A DNA stretch of 64,000 nt from Prorocentrum cordatum (GCA_963575745.1 CAUYUJ010000203.1:1-64000), one strand, 5' to 3'; shown: positions 48,605 to 61,134, numbered from the stretch's first letter. Program-made: numbers and translations. Notes: generated by a model from the sequence alone, not told the origin.

Positions 48605-48768
48605 GAAGCTGGAGGGAGAAGGCCCTCTCAGAAGGCGGAGGGACTTCTCAGAGGCCCTCCGGCCTTCTGGGAAGCTTTTGCCGCGTCTTCGGGGAAGATT
48701 GCGGCGTTAACGTCTCAGAAGGCTGGAGGCCTTCCGAGCCTTCTGAGAAGGCCCGCCCCTTGTCTCGA
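48605..48768 (-). repeat. Dispersed repeat family G, inverted copy
   Basis: Its reverse complement reads GGGCCTTCTCAGAAGGCTCG, CTTCCCCGAAGACGCGGCAA, GGAGGGCCTCTGAGAAGTCC, matching 47480-47615 in order. The two blocks form an inverted pair about 0.9 kb apart. Confidence 0.75.
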
Positions 48769-48914
48769 AAGCCCCAGGGTCGCTTCCGACGGGAGGCGCG
48801 GGAGGGCACTGACAGCTTGAAACACCTCATGTACCATCTCCCTATCTCTATTTTTGGCATCAGCTTACCTCGTTGCCGATCTTGAGGATCCCCTCAGTTT
48901 CTGAGCGCCCGTCC

Positions 48915-48980
48915 CTCGTCGTCGTCGTCGTCGCCCCCGCCGCCGAAGTCGTCGTCGTCGTCGTCGTCGTCGTCGTTTCG
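48915..48980. repeat. (GTC)n microsatellite
   Basis: GTC triplets with a CCCCCGCCGCC break; flanked downstream by an Arg-rich open stretch (to about 49145) that could be coding but shows no family. Confidence 0.85.
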
Positions 48981-49229
48981 TCTTCGCCTTTGGCTCAGTT
49001 TGTGGCTGGTCAGGGCAGGCTGGGCAAGGTCTGGGCGGAGCCCAGACATCTTCGCGGCAGACGCGCCCGGCAGGAGCAGATCAAGCGCAGCGTCTGGAGG
49101 CGTGGCGTTTCGGCCAGGGACCTGAAGAAGGCGCGCGCGGCCGCGCTCGGGCGCTCGCGCGCTCGCGCGCTGCCGGCACTTCTTTACCAGCCGAGAGGAC
49201 CCCGTGTCGGGACGATCGGAATTAGTACA

Positions 49230-49330
49230 GGCAACCCGCACAGTAAGGATGGGCAACCTTCCCAAGGGTACCCTTGCATCCTTGCCTCCTCGGTCCCCCC
49301 CTGGGCCATTTTCGTTGTCCGCGCCCGGCT
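49230..49330 (+). repeat. Dispersed repeat family I, copy 1
   Basis: GTAAGGATGGGCAACCTTCC and CAAGGGTACCCTTGC match 58552-58600. Confidence 0.6.
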
Positions 49331-49398
49331 CGAAACGCTTTGAATTGGGCGTCCAAGGCCGTTGCATCCTTATCCCTCATCCTTATGATACGGGCCGA

Positions 49399-49760
49399 CT
49401 GTACGGGAAGGATGGCACTAAGACAGACAGCATTTCCGGTCCATGTTGAACCGGATTCGCTGTATGCGTCTGCGCGGACGTTGCCCATGTGAGCAACGCA
49501 GAAAAAAAAACAGGTCGTCCGCGCCGACATTGGCGCGCAAGCTGCCGGCTTAAGGTTGCGCATAAGTGCCTTAAGGTTGCATAAGGCCTCGCTGGCTGCC
49601 CGCGTAAGCCACCCCGTAAGGTGTGGTCGCTGTGTCATATCGCGTAAGAGCCGTTTTTGATCATGGCTCATTTGAGCCAGAAGGCCGCCTGCCCAACAGC
49701 GGTTACTCTGGGTTTTGGACGACATTGGATGTTCGGCATCGAGGCCCATTTTCCTTGCAT
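49399..49760 (+). repeat. Dispersed inverted-repeat family H, long diverged copy
   Basis: Shares GTTGAACCGGATTCGCTGT and AGGCCGCCTGCCCAACAGCG with 51803-51992, and ends GTTCGGCATCGAGGCCCATT. A segment of about 150 bp is inserted in the middle. Confidence 0.55.
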
Positions 49761-50540
49761 TAGCTTGCCTAAGGCGATCTTAGTTGGTTAAAGGTTGGTG
49801 CCTCGGGGGGGTACTTTACCCGTTGCTCGGAGGTTCTTTGGGTTCCCCGGTTTCCCTGAGCTTCCCGCTCCCAGTGCCTCCTAGCGTTACGTTGCCCGTT
49901 CAGAGGAGTTTCTCCGGGCCCGGGGAACAATGCCAAGCAATGCCAAATTCTTCGCCCATGCAATAGGACATTCCCTCCCAATTTGGGGTCGTGCCAGGTT
50001 CATCTTGTACACCACCACCGCCCGCAGAAGAAGTCATGGCAAAGATGTCTGGCAGCAGGGTCATGCCAGACGAGGCTGCGATCCCGCGGCGATCCAGAGA
50101 ACAGCGTGGCGCCGGGGCGCCGTGGTAGTATAGGGGAGGTCCTGAAGCAGAAGTAGCGCTTGTTGGTGGCAGTGTGTAGAAATTGTTCCTCTTTGTAGCC
50201 AAATTTATATGCACCACGACCGCGCGTGGTTTCATTAATTCGGTCTCGGTCCTCAGGAGGGAGTGGGCAGTCTGGTTGCCGATGGCGGCGGGAGAGGGGC
50301 GGCGCTGTTTCCACCAAAGCAAAGCTGCACCACATCGGGTTTTAGGCCTGGGCAGATCGCGAAGGTGACTGTCCCAACGAGAGCCCTGAGAAACAGAAAA
50401 ACAGGGCGACTGATGGAACCCCAAACAGGGATCCACGTCAGTGCAAGCACTCTTTGGGGAATCGCGGTGCTGCGTGGTCCCCAGACGGTGTCTGCGCGGC
50501 GTAGGGCAAGCGCTGTTTGAGAATCGGTGGTGCAACCGTA

Positions 50541-50759
<219 letters not shown>

Positions 50760-51219
50760 CTTTTCCTCCTCCTCCTCCTTCTCTTCCTCCTCCTCCTCCT
50801 CCTCCTCTTTTGCCGTCTCTTTATCAATTATTTTTTTCCGGTAGTAGACAGAGATGGTAGCAGCAGAGCAAGGAGTGCGCGGACGATGAGAAATCATTGT
50901 TTCCCGGTCTTGGTGGTGGTGGTCATAGAATAGACGACGAGTTTGAAGACAGCCCAACCCACCCCCACCTCTGCCAGGGTCCCCACCACCGATATGGTGA
51001 TCCAGCGGGTCCTGGCTCGCGGTGGGGGTATTTTGAAGGGTTCTTGGGGGACATCTGATCAGGCCTCGCTTTCTGACGCTCGGGCGCTCCGGCGCCGCAC
51101 CCGCAGCACCATGGACGGTGCCCATGTGCGGGCGTGCTTCCGTGCTTCCGTGGGTGCCACAACCACCCTCATTTCCAGCCAGGACCCCCCAGATCACCGG
51201 GTCAGGAGTGGGGGTCCTG

Positions 51220-51400
51220 GCTGGGGTGGGGTGGGGGACGGGATGTGATGTCTTCAACGAGTAGCGGCCACGCGCAGAGGGGCGTAGGGGAGGGCGGAAT
51301 GCTTCAGCACCCCTGCTTCTTAGAAGGCGCGCGCCTGATCTGTAGATGTAGGGCCGGCGCCTTCTAAGAAACAGCCCCCTTCGAAGAAGATTTCCCCCCT
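51220..51400 (+). repeat. Dispersed repeat with 14-bp hairpin, copy 1
   Basis: TTCTTAGAAGGCGC (51317-51330) and its exact complement GCGCCTTCTAAGAA (51357-51370) with ATCTGTAGAT in the loop. The whole stretch aligns with 52350-52530. Confidence 0.75.
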
Positions 51401-51489
51401 CCCCCTGCCCCCCTCCGCGCGCCGCCAAGAGGGGCTGGGGGGGGGAAGGCAGGAGGGGGAGGAGGGGGAGGGGGAGGGGGAGGAGGGGG

Positions 51490-51572
51490 AGGGGGAAGTG
51501 GAGGAGTAGGGGGAGGAGGAGGAGGAGGAGGAGGAGGAGGAGGAGGAGGAGGAGGAGGAGGAGGAGGAGGAG
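51490..51572. repeat. (GGA)n microsatellite
   Basis: GGGGGA grading into GGA triplets. Confidence 0.95.
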
Positions 51573-51802
51573 GCCTGGCGGGTGTGGGGGTGGGTTGTGG
51601 TGTCCCCGAGGAAGAGACGGCACGACAAAGTCCGCGGAGGGGCTGCGGGGGGGGGGGGCTGGGAGGGCGCAGGCCGCCAGCCTCACGCCCCACTGCGCCC
51701 TGCCAGCACGCCAGGCAGGCCCGCGGCTCACCGCATAAGACCTGGGGCGCATCCCGGAAGCCGGACCGAGGTGGAAGGTCGAGGTCGATTGTCTGCACAG
51801 AC

Positions 51803-51992
51803 GGAATGGTGCGGAAAAAATGGGTACAATGCCCAACAGCAGTTCCTGCTCATTTTGAACCGGACTCGCTGTCCTCGCCGCCGCGGCCTGTGTCCACCTG
51901 AGACAAAAGGCCGCCTGCCCAACAGCTTCCGCTGTTGGTTTGGGACAACACTTGTGGTTGGGCATTGTACCCATTCTTTCTGTTCCCATTTC
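51803..51992. mobile_element. Family H MITE-like element with perfect 19-bp inner inverted repeat
   Basis: AATGGGTACAATGCCCAAC at 51819-51837 has its exact reverse complement at 51957-51975. Weaker complementarity extends to the ends (GGAATGG / CCCATTTC). The 190-bp unit is bracketed by an identical 28-bp direct repeat (51760-51787 and 52009-52036, GGACCGAGGTGGAAGGTCGA core). Related copies at 49.4 and 62.7 kb. Confidence 0.7.
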
Positions 51993-52349
51993 GGGCGTCC
52001 ATACAAACGCCGGACCGAGGTGGAAGGTCGAGGTCGGCTGGGGGAGGGGACCCTCAAGTTTGGCTTGCTTGTTAGATGTTCTCGTGCCTCCTGGGGGAGG
52101 CCACCTTCGACCCTCGAAGGCCCTTCAGTGTGGGCCGGCGCAGGGTCTCGTGTTCTCGGAGGAGGTTCTGCTGTCCTACAGTCGGCCCAGATAAGAAGTA
52201 GGTCGCCCCTGCCAAATCAAGGGTACCCTTGTGTCTTGCGCCTCGCGACCCATGTTTCCTACATTCCTGTGGCAATGTGGCCCTCAGAAGGGTCTTGTGT
52301 CCTCTCGCGTGACCTGTCCGATCGAGTCCGACTGTAGGTCCGACCGCAT

Positions 52350-52540
52350 CTGGCGGGGATGGGGGTGGGTTGTCATGTCCCCAACGAAGATAGACCATGA
52401 GCGGAAAGGGGGGAGGGGGAGGGGGGGCGGAGGGCTGCTCAGAAGCACCCCTGCTCCTTAGAAGGGCGCGGGCCTTATCTGTAGATAAAGGGCCGGCGCC
52501 TTTTGAGAAACAGCCTCCTTCTAGAAGACGGCGATTGGGG
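52350..52540 (+). repeat. Dispersed repeat with hairpin, copy 2
   Basis: GGGGGTGGGTTGTCATGTCC, AGCACCCCTGCTCCTTAGAA, ATCTGTAGATAAAGGGCCGG and GAAACAGCCTCCTTCTAGAA correspond in order to the 51220-51400 copy. Confidence 0.7.
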
Positions 52541-54200
52541 GGGGGGGGGGGGGGCGATACATGGGGGGGGGGGAGCGAGGTCTGCAGAGAAGGGGGGCCC
52601 CTCTGGGGCTCTTCACGGGGCCTTCGAGGGCCCCCAAACGGGGCCTTTTTGGGGGCCCGAGGTGGGCACCAGATCCTGCACCAGATCTTGGTTTAAAGTT
52701 GACGTCGCGCGTGACATTTCGCCACCAGCAGTGTTTCGCAAGTGTCGAGCGTGGCCGGCACGCGGGTACGGGAGACTGTTCTGGCAGGGCCTCGGGGTCC
52801 ACCTCACGGGCACGGTGAGGATGCCACTGTGTCGGCGGGAGCTGCTCTGCTGGTGCTGTGTAGGAGAGACAAAAAATCTTGCGTGATCCTGCACCGCCAG
52901 GGGTGCACTGGCCCGGGCTTGGGTGCAGGATCCTGCGGGCTCCTGCGTGACTTTGCCGGACATTGCAGGATTTTGCTATGCCTGGCGAGCCCGGGTCTGC
53001 ATTGACCTGGGGTCAGTGGATCCCCGATGATTTGGGGCGCATCCCGTACCTTCAGCGTCCTGACCATCGGGGAACAAACAATGACATTTACATAAAAACT
53101 CTAAGGTCTGCGCGGAGTTCTCGGATCGGTACTCGGGCCATCTGGCGGCGCTTCTGGCGCCGCCCATGGCGCGCTCCGCGCACCAGGGAGGTGCATCCAG
53201 CTTCGATTAGAGAAATCCGCGCGGGTCTCTGAATTGTTATGTTTACGTCATTGCTTGTTCCCCTAGACTAGACGACTGCTCAGAGACGATACCGCTACCC
53301 TTGCCTGGTTTTTGCTTTTGTGGGCTTCCTGGGAGGTCCTCGTCGCCACGGCTGGATTATCCTGGAAATTCTGGTCAGAGCGCACCCCAGGAGAGGTCCC
53401 GGGAGTAGCAGTATGGGTATTTTCTGTTTTTCCTACTTGCCCAGCGTGCTGAGCAGAAGAGTGCGGCAGTTTTTTCTTCGTTTTCGGCCCAGGGGGGTCC
53501 TCGCCAGGCCCCAGGACAGTCAAAGAGAGGCTTCGGCTCAGGATACACAAAAGGCTCCGGGAGAGATGTCTCGGAACCTCTGGAGACCCCGTCTTGAGAG
53601 AAAAGGACAGAAACCAAGACATCAGATCTCTCGGAGTGTTCTGTTCGTTCCCAGCGTTGGGCTTTCGGGCCATCACAGATGGACGGGAGGCGAAACACCA
53701 CAGAGAAGGCGTCGAGAACTTTGGAAAATATGTCCACTGGACGCCTGGGAAGGCTTGCCCCCATGGCTTGCCACGGCGTCGACGGCGGCGACGGCGACGA
53801 CGGTGACGGCCTCGGCGTAGATGTCTTCGACGTCTTCGACGTTTCTTGGGGTACGTCTGGAGATTCTCGTGGCCACCGCGGGACCGCGGCTCGGGAAACC
53901 GGCCGAGGGGGGCCCACCCATGGGAGGGGTCCAGGGGCCAATTCTGCGCCAGTTTTGGTCGGACGACGGCGGCGGCGGCGGCGACGGCGACGACGACCAC
54001 GACGACGGCGGCGGCGACGATGCTGGCGACGGCGGCGGCGGCGAAGGCGACGACAACGGCAGCGACGACGACGGCCAGGCCCGAACTGGTCCCGAAGAGC
54101 AGGAGAGGTCTTGAACCCGGAACAACGGGGAGCAGGAGAGAGGAGGAGGACCAGGGCGGGGGTGGTGGTGGCGAAGGGGTTCCAAACTAAACGTCAAAAC
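52541..54200. other. Mosaic interval with family J copy, no firm gene
   Basis: Contains a family J copy at 53325-53425 (GGGAGGTCCTCGTCGCCACG), a GAAATCCGCGCGGGTCTCT block near 53210 shared with 57795-57840, and CGACGG-rich microsatellite at about 53775-54090. A consensus donor GTAAGT follows AATGGCCGTCAAGCTG at 54275; in one frame the preceding bases read GTAPAELGNIPMAVKL, a possible short exon. Confidence 0.4.
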
Positions 54201-55559
54201 AGACGCAGTGTGCGGAGGATTCGCGCGGAACTGCTCCTGCTGAGTTGGGGAACATACCAATGGCCGTCAAGCTGGTAAGTCCAAAGCCGTTGGGGGAGGA
54301 TTGGGATACTCTGCACCCTCAAGATCCGCAAGCTCTCTGATCTTCTATCTATTCGAGACACTTCGCGCAACCCCACAAGCCCATCCAGAGACGAAGCCCA
54401 TGCAAGTTGCCCTGATCAAGGGTGTGGAGGCGCATGCAGTGGAATGAAGGACTAGGGAAGCCGTCATACCACAAGCGTGGGAGGATGGAGGAGGAATCGG
54501 AGGAGGAGGGGAAGAAACGGATTGGAGGAGGGTGGAGGAGGAATGGGCGGATGAGGAGGAGAAGAAGGAGGAGGAAAACGAGGAGGAGGAGGAGGAGACG
54601 GAGGAGGATGAGAGCGAGTAGAAAGGCAGGCTTGGTCCTCTTGGATGCCTCTCGGGGTCTCCTCGGATGTCTCTTAGGAGATTCTCAGAGTTCTCTCGCG
54701 GCGTCTTGGAGGCCTCTTGGCGTCTGGTTGGGTCTTCCGCCATGGTAATATTTTGACAGGAACGGTGGGGTGAGGGGCGCCTGGGTGCACTCATAGGTTG
54801 GCTGCCGGTCGGGTGGGGGAGGAGGTGTTTTGTTTATTGGGAGCACCGATTGAAGCCCTCCCCGAAGGGGAAGAGGGACGATGGAAGAGGAAACGCCCTG
54901 AACCAACTCCGCCCAGAGAGCTGGTGGGATTCTTCTTGCCGTTATCTGGACGACGTGGACGACGACGACCCCTACGACCTCCTTTTGGGATGCGTTCTGG
55001 CCAGAACTTCGTCAGTAGTCCAGCCGTGGCCACTGGGGCGCTCTCCAACGTCCAGAACTGGCTCCACAAAGGGCCGAAAGCTTCGAGCGATGGACGACGA
55101 CCACGACGACTACGACTTCGACTACGACGGGAGCCAGGTGCATAACAACCAACACCGCGAAGACAAACCGAATGGGGCCAAAACGACGTCTTCGATCTGG
55201 AAAACATGTGTCAGCAACGTTGTATGCTTTTCGGTCCCCTGCAGCAGCCGTTCGGTCCCCAATTCCTGCTGGTCGAGCAAGTTCTGGGTTCAGAGCGCTC
55301 CGGATCGCTCTCAGAGCGCTCTGGAACGCCTTGAGAAGGCCGCGGCGCCCGAGACATTCTTCAGAGCCGACGGATCTCAGAGATTATCGGCTTCTCCTCA
55401 CCCGAAGCCTTCTCCTTGTCCTGGTCTCGTCTCAAGGTTAGCTCGGGCATGTCCTTCTACAGGCGGATTTTGAAATGGAAGATGAAACACTGTCAAACAA
55501 TATTCAAGCATTGTCTGAGCATAGTCGAAACATGTTCCTCATTGTTGAAAAACTATGTT

Positions 55560-55830
55560 TCAACATTATTCCTGTAGAGGGAGACATGCTCGACTTAATC
55601 TCAAGGTTGTTTTTGTGGGGGTGCCGTGGCGGGGACCTCGCCGCGCGTCCCGCGCCCCCGCAGTACCTGAACGAGGAGCTGGACCAGGAGCAGGCCTGCC
55701 TAGGCGCCCAGCGTCGCCGTCGCGGGGGGCGCGGTGCTGTCGGGCGTCGATGTCGGGAGGGGGGCAAGCAATCGAATAACAGACAAACGCCATAAACATT
55801 GGGTCGGGCACGTCCCTGCACAGGAGAAAG
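55560..55830 (+). repeat. Dispersed repeat family K, copy 1
   Basis: GAGACATGCTCGACTTAATC and GCGCCCAGCGTCGCCGTCGC, GGGGGGCGCGGTGCTGTCGG match 57515-57670. The word ACATGCCCGACCT also occurs at 46812 and, reversed, near 55448. Confidence 0.6.
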
Positions 55831-56058
55831 ATCTAGAAATAAAAAAAAATAGCCTGGGGACGATGTTCCGTGCATTTATTGTCATTTTCTTAATCTGTCC
55901 CCATATCCAAAGGATGGGGTTCTTGTTATTCTCCGACCGCGCCGGACTACCCATACCATGATGATGACCATGGTATGATGAGATAACGACCATGGTATGG
56001 TGAGCGTATGATGTGAGTACGATGGTGATGGTGCATGATGGATGCGTATGATGATGAG

Positions 56059-56064
56059 TACGAC

Positions 56065-56148
<84 letters not shown>

Positions 56149-56186
56149 CATGATCATGATCATGATCATGATCATGATCATGATGG

Positions 56187-56221
<35 letters not shown>

Positions 56222-56331
56222 CTGATGATGATGAAGATGATGCTGATGATGGTGATGCTGCTGCTGCTGCTTATGATGATGATGATGATGATGATGATGA
56301 AGAAGAAGAAGAAGAAGAAGCTGCTGATTAT
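56059..56331. repeat. (GAT)n microsatellite with GATCAT insert
   Basis: GAT triplets, an inner (GATCAT)n run at about 56145-56182, then GAT, GCT and GAA triplets. Confidence 0.97.
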
Positions 56332-56629
56332 GATGATTATGGCGATGAGCAGATGATGAGGATGCCTCGAGCGGTTTGCTGGGTTTAGCAATCCTAAGGG
56401 GTGGCCGCCAGGGGTATCTCACGGCCTCCGTTCGCGCCCAAATGGCGGGGATGTCTCAGGGGGTTTGCTTGTTTTGGTCCCCAACATCCTCCGTTATCGG
56501 AGCAGATTTGGAGGATGCCTCGAGCGAGGCGCTCATTTTCGCTCCCCAGGGGGGGGCCAGATTTGAGGATGCCTCGTTAGGTGTGCCTGTTTTGGTGGCC
56601 AGACTCTTGGGCACATATTCTCCCCAGGA

Positions 56630-57290
56630 TGCCACAGGAGGCTCCAGCAGGCTCCACGAGGCCCCATGAGGCCACATGAGGTCCCAGGAGGCATCATGAG
56701 GCCACAGGAAGATTCAAGAGGCCACATGATGTCCCAAGAGGCTCCAGGAGGCCCCAGGAAGCTCCAGGAGGCCTCAGGAAGTCACAGGAGGCCCCAGGAG
56801 GCTCAGGCAACAGGAGGCCCCGAGAGGCCCCAGGAGCAGGAGGCCTCAGAAGGCAACAGGGGTTGTTCCAATGCCATATGTTTTACGTATGCTCCTATAG
56901 ATTGGGCCTCACTTGGAGAACGCATCCTTGATGTTATACTTATGTTTCTATGTATTGTCTTTCTCCTGCGTATACAATCCTAACTGGTTTACGTATGTTC
57001 CTATAGATTGGGCCTCCCCTGGGGCACGAGTCCTTGGTGTTTTACGTGTGCTCCATAGACTGCCCTTCTCCTGTGGCTCCAATCCGCAATGTTTTATGTA
57101 CGTCTGAGTTCGGGCTTCTCCTGGGGCACGAATCCTCCCTAGGAGGTCCCAGGAGGCTCCAGGAGGCTACGCGAGGCTCCAGGAGGCCTCAGGAGGCCAC
57201 TCGAAGTCCCAGGAGGCCCCAAGAGGCTCCTTGAGGCCCCAGGAAGGCCCAGGAGTTTTCTGGAGGCCCCAAGAGGCCCCAGGCTCTTGC
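56630..57290. repeat. AGGAGGCCCC-type degenerate arrays
   Basis: Blocks at 56630-56860 and 57140-57290 of CCAGGAGGC(C)/CACATGAGG units, the reverse-complement style of family B. Between them TTTACGTATGYTCCTATAGA and TTGGGCCTC repeat three to four times at about 65-70-bp spacing (56880-57110). Confidence 0.75.
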
Positions 57291-57514
57291 GCAGAGACGC
57301 GCTCGTACTACCGATACTCATTCACGCTCCAATCCGTTCGAAGTTAGATTCATGACGAGACCGTCACAACTCAAGCCAGCTTACATTCGAAAGCTCTTGC
57401 GCCTAGACTCCCGGCGGACAGGTCCATGCGAATAGATGCACACATGGGCAGTTCCACGCAGTGAATATATATATATATATACACCCATATATATATATAT
57501 TCTTCGAAGATCGC

Positions 57515-57680
57515 CCTGTAAGGGGACATGCCCGATCTAACATAAACAGAAAGTTTTGGCGCTCCGCGCGGATTTCTCGGATCCGCGCTGGGCCTCCCCC
57601 CCCGGCGGCGCCTTGGGCGCCTGCATGGGCGCCCGGCATCGCCGTCGCGGGGGGCGGTGTTATCGGGCGTCGAGCGAACA
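57515..57680 (+). repeat. Dispersed repeat family K, copy 2
   Basis: GGGGACATGCCCGATCTAAC, CGCGCGGATTTCTCGGATCC and CGGCATCGCCGTCGCGGGGG; aligns in parts with 55560-55770. Preceded by (TA)n at 57464-57502. Confidence 0.6.
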
Positions 57681-57845
57681 ACGGGAGGGGAGCAAGAAGC
57701 ATAGACACAAAGAATCGTCGATTCCTAGGAGTCGATTAAGAAGCAACGCCAGAAACCTAAACCTTTGGCACGGGGGGTCCAGCGCAGATCCATGAAATCC
57801 GTGCGGAGCGCTTAAAGATTATGTTCGTGCAATGTCTTGTTCCTC

Positions 57846-57990
57846 TCAAGAAACACAGACAAAAATAATCGTCGGTTCCCAGGAAGGGATTGGAAACTAT
57901 GGGAAGTGGAGGGGAGGAGGAATGTCCAGAAAATACCGGGAACTATGGGGGATCCTGGGAGTTGTCTTTATTTTTTGTTGTGTCCCTGGG
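57846..57990 (+). repeat. Dispersed repeat family F, copy 4
   Basis: CAAGAAACACAGACAAAAAT, TCGTCGGTTCCCAGGAAGGG, ACTATGGGAAGTGGAGGGGA and TTGTTGTGTCCCTGGG. A shorter piece (AGACACAAAGAATCGTCGAT) lies at 57705. Confidence 0.7.
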
Positions 57991-58489
57991 CGTAGTGGTG
58001 GTGCGAAAAACGAGGTGTGTGAAGAAAGGTGCACCTAATGTACCCTAAAGGGGCCCCCCGGGGCCCCAAAAAGGACACGAAAGGCGGCCGCCCCACCAGG
58101 GCCGATTTTCCTCTAACCCCACCTCTGGCCCTACCCCACCTTTACGTCCCCCCGAGATTGATGCCGCCCTGCCCTCGCTCACCACCCACCAAACCACTCC
58201 GACCCAACCCGAAGGTTCAAATTGACCCTCGATTTCCAGTGGGGGGTGTCGGGGAACGTTGAGAAAACACACGTGGAACCCGTGAACCCCCCTTACCCGA
58301 AATTCGGGCCTTCAGGTTAGGTTGGGGTGGTCCGGTAGGTAGTCGCCCGCTCACTCACAAGCCGCCGGCGGGGGCACGACGGGCCTCCCAGGGCGGCGCG
58401 GTCGCCAGCGCGATCCGGCTGCTTGGCCTGTTTTCGGACGTCTTCGTTGGTCCCTTTAGAGTCTTGAACCAAGCCTACACTCAACCCGC

Positions 58490-58600
58490 TTGTATATATA
58501 TATATATATACATACATGCATACATACACTCGTGTGTACATACATATATTGTAAGGATGGACAACCTTCCCAAGGGTACCCTCGCTTCGTTGCCCCTTCG
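58490..58600 (+). repeat. (TA)n/CATA microsatellite and family I copy 2
   Basis: TATATATATACATACATGCA, then GTAAGGATGGACAACCTTCC, as at 49244. Confidence 0.7.
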
Positions 58601-58707
58601 GCCCATCCTTAGCGACTTGCGCTGGCCAACCTCGTTCGAAAAACGCGAACGTGGCCCTCCAAGGCCCTTGTCGGCAATTAGGATTCGTTACGTGATGCGG
58701 ATCTCAG

Positions 58708-58830
58708 GTGGAGGAGGAGGAGGAGGAGGAGGAGGCGGAGGCGGAGGCGGAGGAGGAGGAGGAGGAGGAGGAGGAGGAGGAGGAGGAGGAGGAGGAGGAG
58801 GAGGAGGAGGAGGGGAGAGGAGAGGAGGGG
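58708..58830. repeat. (GGA)n with (GGAGGC)n
   Basis: About 120 bp of GGA and GGC triplets. Confidence 0.95.
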
Positions 58831-59589
58831 AGGAGACTTCGCATCACGTGACGAAATCACCTTGCATGCCTGGCATCCCCGCCGCGCACCCCTGTTCTGC
58901 GGGCTGACTGTGCGCCCTTGGGGCGCCCTTCGGCGCTCCAAGGCCTCGGGGGGGCTGCCCGTCGCTGCGGCGGCCGGAGGCGCTCCGACGCTGGAGGGCG
59001 CCCCCACATGGTGCTGTGACCGCACCGTCTGGTGGCCAGGAGGGTTCGAGGTTCGAGGTTCGATGCTCGAGGGTGATAGGCGATAGGCTCAGGAGGGTTC
59101 GATGGGTCGATGTTTTTGACCTGTTCGTCGGCCCCCTGCGGCTTTCCGCCCGGGGATGCCTTCCAGCGGCTGCGCCTCGCCGAGAGCGTCCTCGGGGTGC
59201 TGGGATCGTCCCGAACGGCCGCCAGAGCTCCGAGTCATGGCCCGAAAACCACCTGGGATGGGGACGGGCTGCGGTGGGGATTCGGGGTGACCGCACGGTT
59301 TCGGGATGTGGGTTGTTCTCCGAGGACGTCTCGGGCGATTGGGGTCTTCAATGCCCCAACACGGTGCGTGGTGTCGGACCGTGCAGTGAGGCCTTTGGGG
59401 ATTTCGGGCTCGCCGCACGGTCTGTCGTTGCACCGTCTTGGGGCCCCTGGGTGGCGAAGCTTGTGACAATCCCCTGGCCAGCACGCACCGCAAGAGGTGG
59501 GTTCAACCTTTGAGGATCGGCGGCGACCCCAAGGGGGGAGGTGAGAGGGGCTCAGAGGAGGGATTGGGCCCTTGCCTCGTGCTTCCTTT

Positions 59590-59710
59590 TTTGGGGGGCC
59601 TCCTGGGAGGCCGTCGTCGCCGCGGTTGGATTCGCCGCAAAATCCAGAGTCCATGGAGATGTTCGCGGAGTAGCGGTATCGGTGCATTTTGGTTTCCCCG
59701 AAAGGGGACA
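59590..59710 (+). repeat. Dispersed repeat family J, copy
   Basis: CCTCCTGGGAGGCCGTCGTC, GCCGCGGTTGGATTCGCCGC and TAGCGGTATCGGTGCATTTT correspond to 53325-53425. Confidence 0.6.
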
Positions 59711-59940
59711 TGCCTTCTCAGAAGGCGGCCGAGCTGCTCCCAAGCCCCCCGGCCTTCTGAGAGGCCGTCTCTGTCAGGGCGTTTCGTCATGAGGGGGGCG
59801 ATACGTGTGTGGGGGCGAAGGAAGGTGCACCCTTTGTGCCCGAAAGGGGGCCCTAGAGGGGCCCCCTGGGGCCCAAAAGGGGGCACGAAGTGTGCACGTT
59901 TCTCCCCCATATAGCGCCCCCCTCTGCCTTCGGAGAGGCT

Positions 59941-60120
59941 CGGGAGGGAACGAAATCACGCAGACACACGTTTTCGTCGATTCCCAGAAAAGTATATGGC
60001 AACATTTGGGAAATGGAGGGGGACGAGGGGGAAAGACGAAGCTCCAGAACACGCATGGACAAGTAGGGCGAGAGCCCTGGGCTTTGTGTGTGCATCTATC
60101 TGTGTGTCCTTGGCCCCTTG
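59941..60120 (+). repeat. Dispersed repeat family F, copy 5
   Basis: CGCAGACACACGTTTTCGTC, GATTCCCAGAAAAGTATATG, GGGAAAGACGAAGCTCCAGA and TTGTGTGTGCATCTATCTGT then GTGTCCTTGGCCCC. Confidence 0.75.
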
Positions 60121-60230
60121 CAGGGCTCAGAGCACACTGGTCAGGGGGCTCGGAGGAGGGCTCCCGAGGCGCCCGGCCTTGCTTCCCCAGGCCCGAAGCC
60201 GAGAGGAGGGGACAGCAGGGGCAACGAGAG

Positions 60231-60435
60231 TCGGGGGCGGCAAAGAGGAGGGTGATGACCAGGGGGGGTAGGATACCATGGCGTGGGCCATGCAGTTTCA
60301 GCAGATCCCATGCCGCCTCCTCTCACTTCATTGCGTTCCCCGCCCCCCCCCCCCCCCCCTGGGCCGCGCACGTGCCGCTGGCCACGATTTGCGCCCCCGC
60401 CCCTTGGACGCCCCCTTCTTGGCCGCCCCCGAGAC
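60231..60435 (+). repeat. Dispersed repeat family C, copy 2
   Basis: GGCAAAGAGGAGGGTGATGA, ATACCATGGCGTGGGCCATG, GGGCCGCGCACGTGCCGCTG and GGCCGCCCCCGAG align with 11711-11900. Confidence 0.75.
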
Positions 60436-60489
60436 CCCAATCGACCCAGTCGCCCGCTGATCGCCCCACCCAGTCCAGGAGCGTGCGGA

Positions 60490-60765
60490 TTCACGATCGA
60501 GGGCCCATCGCTGACTTCTCGTCGATGCATCGCCGATTCCAGGTCGATGTCCCCCCCTCTGTGCCAGTTCCCCCACGATCGCTGCCGCTCAGAACGATCT
60601 TTTGAACATCGTGGATCTAGGCCTCCCAGATGGGGTCGGAGGATCGTGACGCATCGCCGATGCATCGCCCGATCTTCACCATGCCGACGGCGACGATGTA
60701 TCACCGACGTCGCCGATGCTTCGTCGATGCATCGTCGATGCATCGCCGAAGCGGTGCGATCTCCC
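60490..60765. repeat. CGATGCATCG-based degenerate minisatellite
   Basis: CGATGCATCG, CGATGCTTCG, CGCCGATG and related self-complementary words recur irregularly. Confidence 0.6.
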
Positions 60766-61134
60766 AACCCCATCTACAAGGACCCCACCTGAGAGGCATC
60801 CAGTCGTGGATCGGAGTGTTTGATACGTTCTCACTCTTTTTGGGCCTCTGCGAGGCTGGGATTTCCTCATGCCCACGGGTCACTACGATCTGGAGGGCAG
60901 AGGTCGGGGATCGAGTGCGAAGGAGTGGACCGATTCCTAATGGTTTGTAATCTTTGCCACAGCGCTAGGCTTGCGGAGGTCCTTCCTCTTCCTCGTCCTC
61001 CTCCCCCATCCCTCCTGGTTGATGTGTCACAGCGTTGCAGTGCACGCCAGTGCGTCTTGAACCCTGCACTGTGCTGCATTTGTCTGCCTTTGCGCTGTTC
61101 AGCGCCTGGCTGCTGTCTATCTGTCGTATTGCAG

